Of a stretch of 25,867 bases of DNA, positions 14,084-22,080 are shown in pieces. The notes beneath the pieces are model-generated. The model had not been told where the DNA came from and ran no database searches. It saw only the letters and a list, made by a program, of their open reading frames with translations. Within the stretch, counting starts at the first letter, position 1. Every line of letters begins with the position of its first letter. The translations under genes and the position numbers were made by a program. Source of the stretch: DASQJJ01 sp035631115. GTDB taxonomy: Bacteria > Patescibacteriota > Microgenomatia > Levybacterales > UBA12049. The DNA is taken from positions 1 through 25,867 of the forward strand of contig DASQJJ010000077.1 in the NCBI GenBank assembly GCA_035631115.1, in the 5' to 3' direction.

Positions 14084-15430
14084 TTATTTTTCTTCTGTTG
14101 GAACGGGGAATTTTTTAGCAAAGGCAATAACTTTTTTTCGAAGCGCAGCCAATTCCTTACTTTTCACTAGACGAAGTTTAAAGGCATCCCGAGCTTTTTT
14201 GTCTTTGTCCTTATCTCCTGTACTCATGCCTTCTTTATTTAATGCTCGAAGTATTTCTATTCCTTCGTTAATAAATGCTGCAACTGTCTTCATGTCTTTT
14301 TCTTTCATACCACGGGTTGTGAGTGCAGGAGTACCTAAGCGATACCCACTTGGGAAAAAAGGAGACTTGGGGTCATTGGGAATTGTTTGCTTGTTGCCAA
14401 AAATGTGTACCATTTCTAGTCCAACATGCGCATGCCATCCTTCAATGCCTTTATTTCGCAGGTCCATCCAAATCATGTGATTTTCCGACCCTCCACCAAT
14501 GAGAGTAAATCCATATTTTTTAAATTCTGCTGCTAAGGTTTTGGAGTTGGCAACAATTTGTGCAGAATATTTTTTAAATGCTGGAGTTGCTGCCTCTTTA
14601 AGCGCAACTGCAATACCCGCAATTTTATTCATGTGTGGCCCACCCTGAAGACCTGGAAAAACTGCATAATCAATTTTTCTTGGTAAATCTGGATCTTTTT
14701 TAAGTCCTTTTTCTGTAACCAAAATCATAGCTCCTCGTGGTCCACGAAGTGTCTTGTGGGTTGTTGTCATAATAACATGTGCGTATTTTGCAGGAGATGG
14801 ATGAGACTTCCCTGCAACAAGTCCACCAATATGAGAAATGTCTGCAATAAAGTATGCACCTACCTCGTCGGCAATTTCTGCATATTTTTCCCATTTAAAA
14901 ATCTTTGTGTATGCAGTCCCACCTGCCCAAATAATTTTTGGTTTTACTTTTCGAGCGAGTGCCCTGAGCTCGTCAAAATCTATTTCTCCATCATCGGTAA
15001 GATGGTAAAACTGTGTCGGGTAATATTTACTCGTATAAGAGGCTGTCTGACCCATAGACAAATGCCCTCCATGAGACAACAGCTGAGACAATGCCACATC
15101 GCCTTCTTGGAAAATCGCCGCATAAATTTCTAAATTAGCAGGTGCACCGGACAGAGGCTGCACATTTGCATGTACAACACCAAAAAGCTTTTTTGCACGC
15201 TCCTGGGCAGTACTTTCGAGTGGATCTACGTATTCATTTCCTGTGTAGTACCGCTTTTTTGGATACCCTTCTGCATATTTATTCTCTAAGACAGACCCGA
15301 CTGCTTCTTCTACCGCACTAGACACATAATTTTCTGAAGGAATCATTTCGAGCCCTTCTTTTTGACGCTTTTCTTCTCCTTTAATAATTGTGTACAACTG
15401 TGGGTCTTCTTTTTGTAAATGCTTCAACAT
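14084..15430 (-). CDS. glyA: Serine hydroxymethyltransferase
   Basis: A 448-aa PLP enzyme that interconverts serine and glycine and makes methylene-tetrahydrofolate, the cofactor used by the ThyA encoded in the same window. Visible marks are LEMIPSENYVSSAVEEAVGS (about 27-46), YPKKRYYTGNEYVD, ADISHIGGL and VIMTTTHKTLRGPRGAMIL with the PLP lysine in HKT. Slightly longer than E. coli GlyA (417 aa). A TTGTTT, 17-nt spacer, TATAGT promoter lies 11 nt before the ATG. No glycine riboswitch is visible. Confidence 0.96.
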   Translation of the reverse strand: MLKHLQKEDPQLYTIIKGEEKRQKEGLEMIPSENYVSSAVEEAVGSVLENKYAEGYPKKRYYTGNEYVDPLESTAQERAKKLFGVVHANVQPLSGAPANLEIYAAIFQEGDVALSQLLSHGGHLSMGQTASYTSKYYPTQFYHLTDDGEIDFDELRALARKVKPKIIWAGGTAYTKIFKWEKYAEIADEVGAYFIADISHIGGLVAGKSHPSPAKYAHVIMTTTHKTLRGPRGAMILVTEKGLKKDPDLPRKIDYAVFPGLQGGPHMNKIAGIAVALKEAATPAFKKYSAQIVANSKTLAAEFKKYGFTLIGGGSENHMIWMDLRNKGIEGWHAHVGLEMVHIFGNKQTIPNDPKSPFFPSGYRLGTPALTTRGMKEKDMKTVAAFINEGIEILRALNKEGMSTGDKDKDKKARDAFKLRLVKSKELAALRKKVIAFAKKFPVPTEEK

Positions 15431-15516
15431 ACTATTTGACCACTATAGAAAGAAATGATTAGTGAAACAAGAGGCAAAATTATCAACAAACTATATCAAA
15501 TAAAATCATGGATTAT

Positions 15517-15726
15517 TTACTGATCGTTATTTCTTGTTACATCCAGACTATGTAATATGTTTGTTGGGTCGTATGCGGTGGCTTTCCTAATATTTTTTCG
15601 TGTTGGCGGCTTACTCATATCTGCACTTCTGTGTTTTCTAGGTTTGTATTTTTTAAAAATTAAACCTTCAAAGCTGGTTGCTCTTTGCAGTCTGTCCCAT
15701 CTTTCTGTTGATTCCGATTTAGACAT
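15517..15726 (-). CDS. Small basic protein of unknown function behind the HAM1-IMPDH fusion
   Basis: A 69-aa protein with many Lys and Arg; not recognised. Its ATG is 8 nt downstream of the stop of the 788-aa fusion gene, and no promoter of its own is seen, so it should be the last gene of that operon. Confidence 0.5.
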   Translation of the reverse strand: MSKSESTERWDRLQRATSFEGLIFKKYKPRKHRSADMSKPPTRKNIRKATAYDPTNILHSLDVTRNNDQ

Positions 15727-15734
15727 AATTAACC

Positions 15735-18098
15735 CTAAACGCCACTTCTGTGCTCGCCAGCAATCACACTTGATGCACTGGAAATACCTATGTGGTTATG
15801 TCCGTACTTTTTTACTCTTTTGCGAAGTTGGTACAAAGACAAAGACTGTTGGTCGGCAAGTGCAAGTCCTGCATGAGACCTATTCTCCCGTATGGCATTT
15901 ACATTACTTCGCAGTGCGTCATTGAGCACTAAATAATTTACCTTTCCCTCGACCGCCCGTACAATTCCATCGAGTCCCAAACGTCTTTTGGCAATAGTAG
16001 GATCCATATAGCTTTCAATAAGCTGTGTTGCTGCGCTCGCACTTCCATGATATGGAATAACTGGCTCTTCTTTTCCACGACGTGCTTTAAGGTAATACAA
16101 TCCCTGTGTTGTCTCGTACCCACCAATACCCCGCTTATTTAAAGAAATAACATCCAAAAGGGGCAGCAATGCGCCAATGGTTGTCCCAGTACCGCCCTCG
16201 AGTCCAATAAGACAATCATTGAATAATGGATTAAGGTACAACAGGTATAACAACTCGACAGAATTTGCTGCTCCCCCTGCAGTAAGACTCGTACAATTTT
16301 CCCCTCCACCATGTCCTACCAAAAACATTTGCACATCTGCTTCCTGCTTTAAGCGTATTGCCTGCTCTTCATCGGTTACTGGACCAACACAAATAAGAAA
16401 ATCCGGTCCCACAGAATCCCGTATTGCTTTTGCAGTCTCAACAATTCGCCTATCTGGATTGGTTGTGTAAATTCTTGCAGCATGTCCGCCAAGACGCCTG
16501 AATGCTTTCATTTGCAGTGCTATTTCTTGTGGATTGTCGCATCCAACAGCAATACCAATTTGTGCAATTACCTGCTCTTGTATATCTTTGGGCAATCCAA
16601 AAGACATAATTTTTTCTTTTGCCTCTTTAAAAAGAGCCAATTGTCTTGGAAAATTTCCTGCAAAGACGCCATTTCTTGGAATCCATCCCCGCATGTACGA
16701 CATGGCAGCGGTAACGAGTGAATCTACCGACCCAGTTGTTGGTGGCATACCACCATAGGAATAGAGCGATGATACGACTCCATCTGGGCCCAGCATAAGA
16801 ATTCCTTGTGCTGCTTTTTTCCGGCTCAAGAGACCCTCTGATGACAGTCTTTTATACCCCAACTCTTTTGTTGCAATGGCAATATTTGCTTGTCTTTCCA
16901 CAACTCGTTGACCCGTAACCACATCTGTATGAGACCTCATTCCCAACAGTCCCTCCAATACTGGTGAGGGGGTGTTGCTTCTTGGCACATGAGGAATTTT
17001 TCCAGAAAGTAAGTCTCGCACATGGTCGTGCATGTCTGTACTATGCATGTCCAAGTACTCTGCTATTCTGGAGGCCAGGACAATTTCTATTGTCTTAGGA
17101 CCCATTTGGAAAAGTACAGGGTCGCCTGTGCTGGTTGTCTCAAGGCGAATTGGCCGCAGACTCCCATTACGATTTGGGACAGTCTTTACGTCTACTTCGG
17201 TAAGAAGAATAAGCCCCATAGAGGCAGATGTTGGGTCTACGGTATATTCTCGCACTGCTCCATTACTGTATGATTTTTGGACAAATGGAACGTATTTATT
17301 AACCAACAGCTGTGTATTTGGTTTTATTCCTGCAATCTGTAAAGACTGAAGACTAAAAGCAAAGCGAAGTGCTTTGGGATTTTTAACCAACTGCTTTTTT
17401 TGAATGCGGGACAGCTGGAATTCGGACGGCTCCTGAAGAGCGAAAATAGGACTTTTTGGCAAGTGTGGGCTCTTCTGTAACTTTTCCAAGGCAAGACGTC
17501 GTGGCGAGTACACATCTTTTTCTTTGTCCGACAATTCTGCAAAGGTCTTTGTTGTGCCAAAAGGTATAAAGATAGGGTCAAAGCCAAATCCATTGTCGCC
17601 CTTTGGACGCTCGCTAATACTTCCTTTTGTCTCCCCAATCCATGTGTACACGTCTTGACCGTCAAAAAGCGCAATACCAACCAAAAGCGTTGCACTTCTT
17701 AGCTGGTCCGACAGGTACATTCGGCAAATTGCTTCCAATTTTACTCGAGAATTTGTCTCGTTGTCGGCATAGGGACCAATCATATTGTCCAAAGAAGTAA
17801 GGGTAAGACTAGAATCTTCTACATATACAGGCTCTCCATACAGCGCATATGCTGCTCTTGCTTTTTCCTCTAATACTTTTATGGGGTCTGGGTCTTGAAT
17901 TTCTGGGACTTTTAAATCGACGCCGTCTACTTTTTCTCCAAGAAGACGCTCGTATTCTGCTAACTTATTCTGATTTCTGGTGGCAAAAAGAAAAAGAGAT
18001 TGCTTTTTTCCTGCTTTGCCCACAGGCAGGTTATTGTCTACAACGGTATTGAGTATCTTACGGTAAAAGGAATTTTTTATATACGGAATAGTAGTCAT
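15735..18098 (-). CDS. Fusion: HAM1/RdgB-type ITPase + divergent IMP dehydrogenase/GMP reductase-like domain
   Basis: 787 aa from the ATG at 18098; a TTG directly before it gives 788, and numbering here uses 788. Residues 36-215 are a HAM1/RdgB domain with FATRNQNK (39-46), VEDSSL (94-99), GDNGFGFDPIFIP (168-180) and SDKEKDVYSPRRLALEKL (191-208). Such domains hydrolyse ITP, dITP and XTP. Residues 220-480 are unassigned, apart from possible IMPDH-like segments near 380-450. Residues 480-770 resemble the IMPDH/GMPR barrel: VGHGGGENCTS (595-605) aligns with the catalytic-Cys loop (Cys603), LEGGTG (634-639) with the phosphate loop, YHGSAS (684-689) with YRGMGS, and GIVRAVEGKVNYLVLND (712-728) with the flap end. 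Expected activities are inosine/xanthosine nucleotide clean-up and IMP-to-XMP or GMP-to-IMP conversion. It follows a 42-aa ORF by 48 nt. Confidence 0.78.
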   Translation of the reverse strand: MTTIPYIKNSFYRKILNTVVDNNLPVGKAGKKQSLFLFATRNQNKLAEYERLLGEKVDGVDLKVPEIQDPDPIKVLEEKARAAYALYGEPVYVEDSSLTLTSLDNMIGPYADNETNSRVKLEAICRMYLSDQLRSATLLVGIALFDGQDVYTWIGETKGSISERPKGDNGFGFDPIFIPFGTTKTFAELSDKEKDVYSPRRLALEKLQKSPHLPKSPIFALQEPSEFQLSRIQKKQLVKNPKALRFAFSLQSLQIAGIKPNTQLLVNKYVPFVQKSYSNGAVREYTVDPTSASMGLILLTEVDVKTVPNRNGSLRPIRLETTSTGDPVLFQMGPKTIEIVLASRIAEYLDMHSTDMHDHVRDLLSGKIPHVPRSNTPSPVLEGLLGMRSHTDVVTGQRVVERQANIAIATKELGYKRLSSEGLLSRKKAAQGILMLGPDGVVSSLYSYGGMPPTTGSVDSLVTAAMSYMRGWIPRNGVFAGNFPRQLALFKEAKEKIMSFGLPKDIQEQVIAQIGIAVGCDNPQEIALQMKAFRRLGGHAARIYTTNPDRRIVETAKAIRDSVGPDFLICVGPVTDEEQAIRLKQEADVQMFLVGHGGGENCTSLTAGGAANSVELLYLLYLNPLFNDCLIGLEGGTGTTIGALLPLLDVISLNKRGIGGYETTQGLYYLKARRGKEEPVIPYHGSASAATQLIESYMDPTIAKRRLGLDGIVRAVEGKVNYLVLNDALRSNVNAIRENRSHAGLALADQQSLSLYQLRKRVKKYGHNHIGISSASSVIAGEHRSGV
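18010..18030. repeat. Small palindromic repeat at the 5' end of the fusion gene
   Basis: CCTGC and GCAGG arms flank an 11-nt centre and encode LPVGKAG in the N-terminal extension of the fusion protein, before the HAM1 domain starts. Similar GC-rich palindromes are scattered in CPR genomes (from memory). Confidence 0.45.
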
Positions 18099-18146
18099 CA
18101 ATCCACAGTCATTGTAATGATTTTTGGGAGAATGTAAAGAGTGGAA

Positions 18147-18275
18147 TTATTTTTTGTCTCCAAATCTTTTTAGAGTCCATTCCCATTCTTTACCTATTTC
18201 TTTCGAAGTGTCTGCAGATTTTTTACTTGCAGGCCTTCGTGTGGGTTGCTTAGTTGATTGATTCTTTGTTGCCAT
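18147..18275 (-). CDS. 42-aa ORF, first gene of the operator-controlled operon
   Basis: The ORF starts MATKNQSTKQPTRRPASKK and ends RFGDKK, with a Lys/Arg-rich N-terminal half and a Trp-containing helix (KEWEWTLKRF). It has no recognised family. Support comes from its promoter: TATACT (18282-18287) ends 6 nt before the ATG, and the palindrome at 18305-18328 is centred exactly 41.5 bp upstream of the predicted start. The -35 position is CAGAAA instead of TTGACA, as expected if an activator is needed. The HAM1-IMPDH fusion follows 48 nt downstream. Confidence 0.6.
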   Translation of the reverse strand: MATKNQSTKQPTRRPASKKSADTSKEIGKEWEWTLKRFGDKK

Positions 18276-18304
18276 TGAGTGAGTATACCCACTTCTTTTT
18301 TATA

Positions 18305-18328
18305 TTTCTGTTCTCTTCAGAACAGAAA
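18305..18328. promoter_or_regulatory. Operator palindrome 1, between the 42-aa ORF and the CRP/FNR-type gene
   Basis: A perfect inverted repeat with 10-bp arms and a CTTC centre; the core is TGTTCT-N4-AGAACA (18309-18324). It is centred at -41.5 for the minus-strand 42-aa ORF and lies 10 bp upstream of the -35 box of the plus-strand regulator gene. Confidence 0.8.
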
Positions 18329-18337
18329 ATTACCTTG

Positions 18338-18366
18338 TTGACAAATTATACTACAGGTTATATAAT
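18338..18366 (+). promoter_or_regulatory. Consensus promoter of the CRP/FNR-type regulator
   Basis: TTGACA (18338-18343), 17-nt spacer, TATAAT (18361-18366): a perfect sigma-70 promoter. The ATG is only 5 nt further, so the message should be leaderless. Confidence 0.85.
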
Positions 18367-18371
18367 CCATT

Positions 18372-19016
18372 ATGGAGAGTCAGTATCAAGACATCCTTCA
18401 TCTTCTTTCTTCTTCCTTTCTCTTTCGCGGCCTAAATCCCCTTCAACTACAAGAAATTGCTCGTAAGACAAGGTATTTGACCTACAAACCTGGAAGAATT
18501 CTTATAGAAGAAGGCTTAGTAAATGATAAAATTATTTTTATTTCTCAAGGGTTGGTAAAAATCTATAAGCTTACTTCACAAGGTAAAGAAATTTTTCTTG
18601 CCCTAGAAAAAACCAACGACATTTTGGGAGTTATGGACTTGCATAATAAACCTGCAAGCGCAACAATAGAAGCACTACAGCCAACAAGAGTACTTGTCTT
18701 TCATAAAAAAGATCTTATAGCACTCCTCCAGACAAATCCGTTCCTATGGGAAAGAATGTATAACGTAATTCTTGCAAAATTAGAAGACTATCGCGAGTTG
18801 CAAAGCATCCGGCTTGGCAATGATTTATACCAAAGAACATACCTTTTGCTTACCTTTCTTTCGCAATTCTTGGAGAATAAGACTATTACCCTTTCACAAG
18901 AAGCTCTTGCCAACATTGTTGGCGCTACAAGACCCCGTGTTACTGAAGTACTTCATCTTTTACGAAATGCCAAGAAAATATCCATGTCCTCTAAAAAAAT
19001 TACCCTTCTTGCCTAA
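18372..19016 (+). CDS. CRP/FNR-family transcription regulator
   Basis: A 214-aa regulator with the usual layout: cyclic-nucleotide-binding-type beta roll (about 18-115), dimer helix (about 118-150) and C-terminal winged helix (160-214) with the helix-turn-helix LSQEALANIVGATRPRVTEVLHLL (174-197). The ligand loop reads NDILGVMDLHNKPASATIEA and lacks the Glu and Arg-Ser that bind cAMP in E. coli CRP. There is no N-terminal Cys cluster as in FNR. The recognition helix has TRPRVTEVL where CRP/FNR have TRETVSRxL, so the usual TGA half-site contacts are changed. The only repeated palindrome nearby, TGTTCT-N4-AGAACA, is the probable operator. Signal unknown; a purine compound would suit the neighbours. 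Confidence 0.92.
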   Translation: MESQYQDILHLLSSSFLFRGLNPLQLQEIARKTRYLTYKPGRILIEEGLVNDKIIFISQGLVKIYKLTSQGKEIFLALEKTNDILGVMDLHNKPASATIEALQPTRVLVFHKKDLIALLQTNPFLWERMYNVILAKLEDYRELQSIRLGNDLYQRTYLLLTFLSQFLENKTITLSQEALANIVGATRPRVTEVLHLLRNAKKISMSSKKITLLA

Positions 19017-19020
19017 AAAA

Positions 19021-19036
19021 TGTTCTCTACAGAACA
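19021..19036. promoter_or_regulatory. Operator palindrome 2 upstream of the deaminase gene
   Basis: TGTTCT-CTAC-AGAACA, a perfect 6+4+6 palindrome starting 4 nt after the regulator's stop codon. Its centre is 23 bp upstream of the next operator, about two helical turns, at -64.5 for the deaminase promoter. Confidence 0.8.
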
Positions 19037-19043
19037 AATTATT

Positions 19044-19059
19044 CGTTCTTATAAGAACA
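19044..19059. promoter_or_regulatory. Operator palindrome 3 at -41.5 of the deaminase promoter
   Basis: CGTTCT-TATA-AGAACA, one base off the core motif. The deaminase -10 box TATAAT is at 19081-19086, so the predicted start is 19093 and this site is centred at -41.5. The -35 position holds CAGAAT, a non-consensus sequence that overlaps the operator edge. Confidence 0.78.
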
Positions 19060-19093
19060 GAATTTCTCCTCTAATAACCCTATAATTCTTCAA

Positions 19094-19897
19094 ATGGTAC
19101 ACAAAGAAGTATTAGACCAAGAAACTCTTGAACAAAAAAGACTGGCCTTAGTTGCTGCTGTTGAAAAAGACCCCTCAAGCAAAGAAGCAATAAATGCTTA
19201 TGCAAACTTCATGGAGAAGTATGTTTTGCCAGCCATGAAAGCTGAGGCACAACCCTACTCTTTTCAGGAATACTTTGCCCTGGCTCTTCAGGAGGGACTG
19301 CGTGCTTTTAAAGAAGAAAGTTATGGAGTGGGTGCCTTATATGTATACCGCTCTGGGGGGAAAGAAACGATTCTTTTTGGAAGACAGGCATCGGTTAATA
19401 AAGTTAATACCCATCTTCATGCAGAGGAAATGGTCATTGACGAAATGGAGGCACTTGTTAGAGGTGAAACGGTTGATAGAAAAAATATTCTTATCCGTAA
19501 AGCACCTCATGATAAGGAGCAAAAGCTTCTTTTCTGCTCTCTTGAACCATGTATCGGATGCTATCGCAGACTTACCGCAAACAGACCAGATCAAGTACTC
19601 ATAGCAACTGCAGACCCAGAGGCAGGGACAATGCTTGATGGGAGAGAGCAGATGCTTCCAACAGAATTTTGGCGAACAAGACGTGAGCAAAAAGGCATTA
19701 CGGTTGTTCTTCCAAGCGATGACCCATCATCTGAAAACTACATTAACCCTGCATATAGGGATTTGGCCACAGAAATGTTTTTCCTTACTAGACCATACGT
19801 TGATGCCAAACGGCAAAAATTAGTAGATGGAGATCCTCATACCATCCGCAAAGCTGCAAGAAGATCCAAAAGAAGAATTTTTAGAAAAGTTTTCTAA
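19094..19897 (+). CDS. Cytidine-deaminase-superfamily zinc deaminase
   Basis: A 267-aa protein with the zinc deaminase signature: HAE at 109-111 (zinc ligand His109, proton shuttle Glu111) and PCIGC at 152-156 (zinc ligands Cys153 and Cys156), about 40 residues apart as in the CDA/dCMP/guanine deaminase superfamily. The N-terminal helical part (1-60) and the basic C terminus (ARRSKRRIFRKVF) are extra to the catalytic core. Substrate cannot be told from sequence: a free nucleobase, nucleoside or nucleotide is most likely. The gene has a TATAAT box 7 nt before its ATG and two operators upstream. The deoxyribosyltransferase-like gene follows after 3 nt, so the products probably act on related nucleosides. 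Confidence 0.82.
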   Translation: MVHKEVLDQETLEQKRLALVAAVEKDPSSKEAINAYANFMEKYVLPAMKAEAQPYSFQEYFALALQEGLRAFKEESYGVGALYVYRSGGKETILFGRQASVNKVNTHLHAEEMVIDEMEALVRGETVDRKNILIRKAPHDKEQKLLFCSLEPCIGCYRRLTANRPDQVLIATADPEAGTMLDGREQMLPTEFWRTRREQKGITVVLPSDDPSSENYINPAYRDLATEMFFLTRPYVDAKRQKLVDGDPHTIRKAARRSKRRIFRKVF

Positions 19898-19900
19898 AAA

Positions 19901-20488
19901 ATGCAAACCGAATCTACCTCAACACCAGAACAGCCCTTTAGAGGAATAAAACTTTACTTTTCTGGCTCTATTGGTGGAATTGAAGAAGCAGACTACGAAT
20001 TACCCGAGCAACTCACTGGATACATGCAGGAAAAAGGTGCGACGATACTTGACCCACAGGTTGCAATATCTGCAAGACGAAAACCAGATGAATTTAGGTC
20101 TGCAATGCTTGGTGTTCAGGGAATATCTTCAGAAGAATGGGACCAGCTTTCTCCCCAAGAAAAGGATTTACGAATTTATAGAAAAGATATGTCATTGGTT
20201 GACCAAGCAACTCATGTTGTGGCTCTCGTGAATGGAATAAGTTTTGGCGTAGGAATGGAACTCCAACGAGCATTAGACAAGCCAACACTTGGTAAAAATC
20301 TTACTCCTATACTTGGTCTCATTCATACAGATAATATTGATGAGTTATCGTATCGAATGATAAGAGGAGCAGCACAAAAATATCCTCATTTTCAATTAAA
20401 GACATATGCCTCTTTTGAGGATGCAACTCGAGCAATTCATGAATTCCTAGCTCCTCCCACCCAACAAATAGCTCGCAAACGAAGATAA
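19901..20488 (+). CDS. Nucleoside 2-deoxyribosyltransferase/DNPH1-like N-glycosidase
   Basis: A 195-aa protein whose N terminus IKLYFSGSIGG (16-26) is the phosphate-binding strand-loop of the NDT/DNPH1 (RCL) family. Further marks are IYRKDMSLVDQATHVVALV (92-110) and SFGVGMELQRAL (114-125), where Glu120 is the probable catalytic nucleophile. Relatives swap bases between deoxynucleosides or cut deoxynucleoside monophosphates such as hydroxymethyl-dUMP. It is co-transcribed with the deaminase (3-nt gap). Its stop is 2 nt from the stop of convergent guaA. The C terminus is basic and probably flexible. Confidence 0.78.
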   Translation: MQTESTSTPEQPFRGIKLYFSGSIGGIEEADYELPEQLTGYMQEKGATILDPQVAISARRKPDEFRSAMLGVQGISSEEWDQLSPQEKDLRIYRKDMSLVDQATHVVALVNGISFGVGMELQRALDKPTLGKNLTPILGLIHTDNIDELSYRMIRGAAQKYPHFQLKTYASFEDATRAIHEFLAPPTQQIARKRR

Positions 20489-20490
20489 TC

Positions 20491-22017
20491 TTATTCCCAT
20501 TCCATTGTTGCAGGGGGCTTAGTGGTAATATCGTAGACTACACGAGAAATTCCTGGCACCTCATTCACAATTCGTGAGGAAATTTTTTGCAGAAGGTCAT
20601 ATTCGAGTCGACTCCATACTGTTGACATAATATCTGCAGATTCTATAACGCGAAGTGCAATAACTTCTCCAAAATGTCGCCCATCCCCTTTTACTGCCGT
20701 TGAAAAGGCACCAGACATAATAGGAAATGACATATATACTTTTTCCAACCATCCAGATTTTTGTAACTCCTCCACAAGTATGCTGTCTGCATACTTTGCT
20801 TGCTTGAGTCTCTCTGGCGTTACTTCTCCTCTAATTCGTACTGCATACCCTGGTCCTGGAAAAACTTGTCTCCAAGCAATCTCATGAGACAAGCCAATCT
20901 GCTTGGCCAATGCTCGTACTTCGTCTTTATACAACTCTCGCAAGGGCTCGAGTAATTGCAACTTCATATAGACTGGAAGGCCTCCAACATTATGATGCGA
21001 TTTTATTTTTGACGCATGCTTACTTCCCTTGCTTTCTATAACATCGGAAAAAATTGTCCCTTGCAGTAAAAATCGTACGTCCCGTCCTTTTTTGAGTTGT
21101 TTTTGTACTTCTCTTTCAAAAAGTTCTATATAAAAATTGCCAATGATTTTACGTTTTTCTTCTCCATCTTCTTTGCCAATAAGACGCTTGAGCATTTCCT
21201 TTTCTTCTCTCACAATAATTGGCTTAACACCAAAAAGACTAAATGAATTCTTTACCGATTGCTCCGCGCCTTCTCTCATAAGTCCGTTGTTAACAAATAC
21301 GGGAATAAAATGATTCCCTATTGCTCGTGCGGCAAGTACCCCAGCAACTGTTGAGTCCACACCTCCGCTGACTGCACCAATAACATAACTATTGCCTACT
21401 GTGGATCGGATTTTTTCAATCATGTCTTCGGGATTTACTTCATGTTTTGACGTGGTAATATTACACACAGCAATGAAGTTGCTAAGAATCACATTGCCGT
21501 ATTGGGTGTGCTCTATTTCTGGATGAAACTGCAATCCGTATCGATGATTTTTCTCATCTGCAACAAAGGCATATTTTACTGTGTCACTTGACCCTAAGAT
21601 GCGAAATTCTTTTGGCATAGATAGCACACTATCTCCATGACTCATCCACACAGTAAATGATGTAGGTAGTCCTTTTGTTAGAGGTGATGCTTTTTTCTGC
21701 AAGGTAAGCTTTACCGGACCATACTCCTTCGTACCAGAAACAACCTTTCCATCTAAAAGATGTGCTCTAAGCTGTAGGCCATAACAAATATCAAGCATTG
21801 GTATCTTAAGTAAGAAAATCTTCTTGTCAATTGTTGGTGCACCTTTTTCATACACAGAAGAAGGTCCACCGGAAAAGATAAGTCCTGCAGGATTTTTATT
21901 AGTAATTTCTTTATATGAATTCTCAGGGAGAATGAGCTGTGTAGATACGCCAAGGTCTTTTAAGCGCCTGGTAATAAGATGTGCAGTCTGTCCTCCAAAA
22001 TCTATAACAAAAATCAT
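20491..22017 (-). CDS. guaA: GMP synthase, glutamine-hydrolysing
   Basis: A 508-aa protein, normal length, that aminates XMP to GMP using glutamine and ATP. The N-terminal class I glutaminase has FSGGPSSVY (48-56), Cys78 in LDICYGLQ and the His165/Glu167 pair in FHPEIEH. The ATP-pyrophosphatase domain has GAVSGGVDST (214-223). The C-terminal dimer domain ends in TTKPPATMEWE, typical of GuaA. A candidate promoter has TAAAAT at 22054-22059 and the operator at 22081-22096 centred at -41.5. With the IMPDH-like fusion it forms the XMP route to GMP, and both seem to share the operator. Confidence 0.97.
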   Translation of the reverse strand: MIFVIDFGGQTAHLITRRLKDLGVSTQLILPENSYKEITNKNPAGLIFSGGPSSVYEKGAPTIDKKIFLLKIPMLDICYGLQLRAHLLDGKVVSGTKEYGPVKLTLQKKASPLTKGLPTSFTVWMSHGDSVLSMPKEFRILGSSDTVKYAFVADEKNHRYGLQFHPEIEHTQYGNVILSNFIAVCNITTSKHEVNPEDMIEKIRSTVGNSYVIGAVSGGVDSTVAGVLAARAIGNHFIPVFVNNGLMREGAEQSVKNSFSLFGVKPIIVREEKEMLKRLIGKEDGEEKRKIIGNFYIELFEREVQKQLKKGRDVRFLLQGTIFSDVIESKGSKHASKIKSHHNVGGLPVYMKLQLLEPLRELYKDEVRALAKQIGLSHEIAWRQVFPGPGYAVRIRGEVTPERLKQAKYADSILVEELQKSGWLEKVYMSFPIMSGAFSTAVKGDGRHFGEVIALRVIESADIMSTVWSRLEYDLLQKISSRIVNEVPGISRVVYDITTKPPATMEWE

Positions 22018-22024
22018 GTACTAT

Positions 22025-22045
22025 AAAAACCCAAGGCGTATTGGG
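22025..22045 (-). terminator. Short hairpin and T-run in the guaA leader
   Basis: CCCAA/TTGGG stem with a 6-nt loop (22030-22045), followed by five T (22025-22029), lies between the predicted guaA start (about 22047) and its ATG at 22017. The stem is only 5 bp, so it is a weak terminator or an attenuation/RNA-stability element. Confidence 0.4.
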
Positions 22046-22053
22046 ATTGTTGG

Positions 22054-22059
22054 ATTTTA
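22054..22059 (-). promoter_or_regulatory. -10 box of the guaA promoter
   Basis: TAAAAT at the position expected for a start near 22047. The -35 position (22077-22082) is CAGAAA, the same non-consensus sequence as in the 42-aa ORF promoter, and it overlaps the operator edge. Activator dependence is inferred. Confidence 0.6.
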
Positions 22060-22080
22060 TTAAAAAAGTATCTGTGTTTC

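Noticed and set aside
18305..18328. LexA-type SOS box reading of the palindrome
   Set aside because: Gram-positive LexA boxes are GAAC-N4-GTTC. Here the half-sites are in the opposite order (GTTC...GAAC), and a CRP/FNR-type gene, not lexA, is adjacent.
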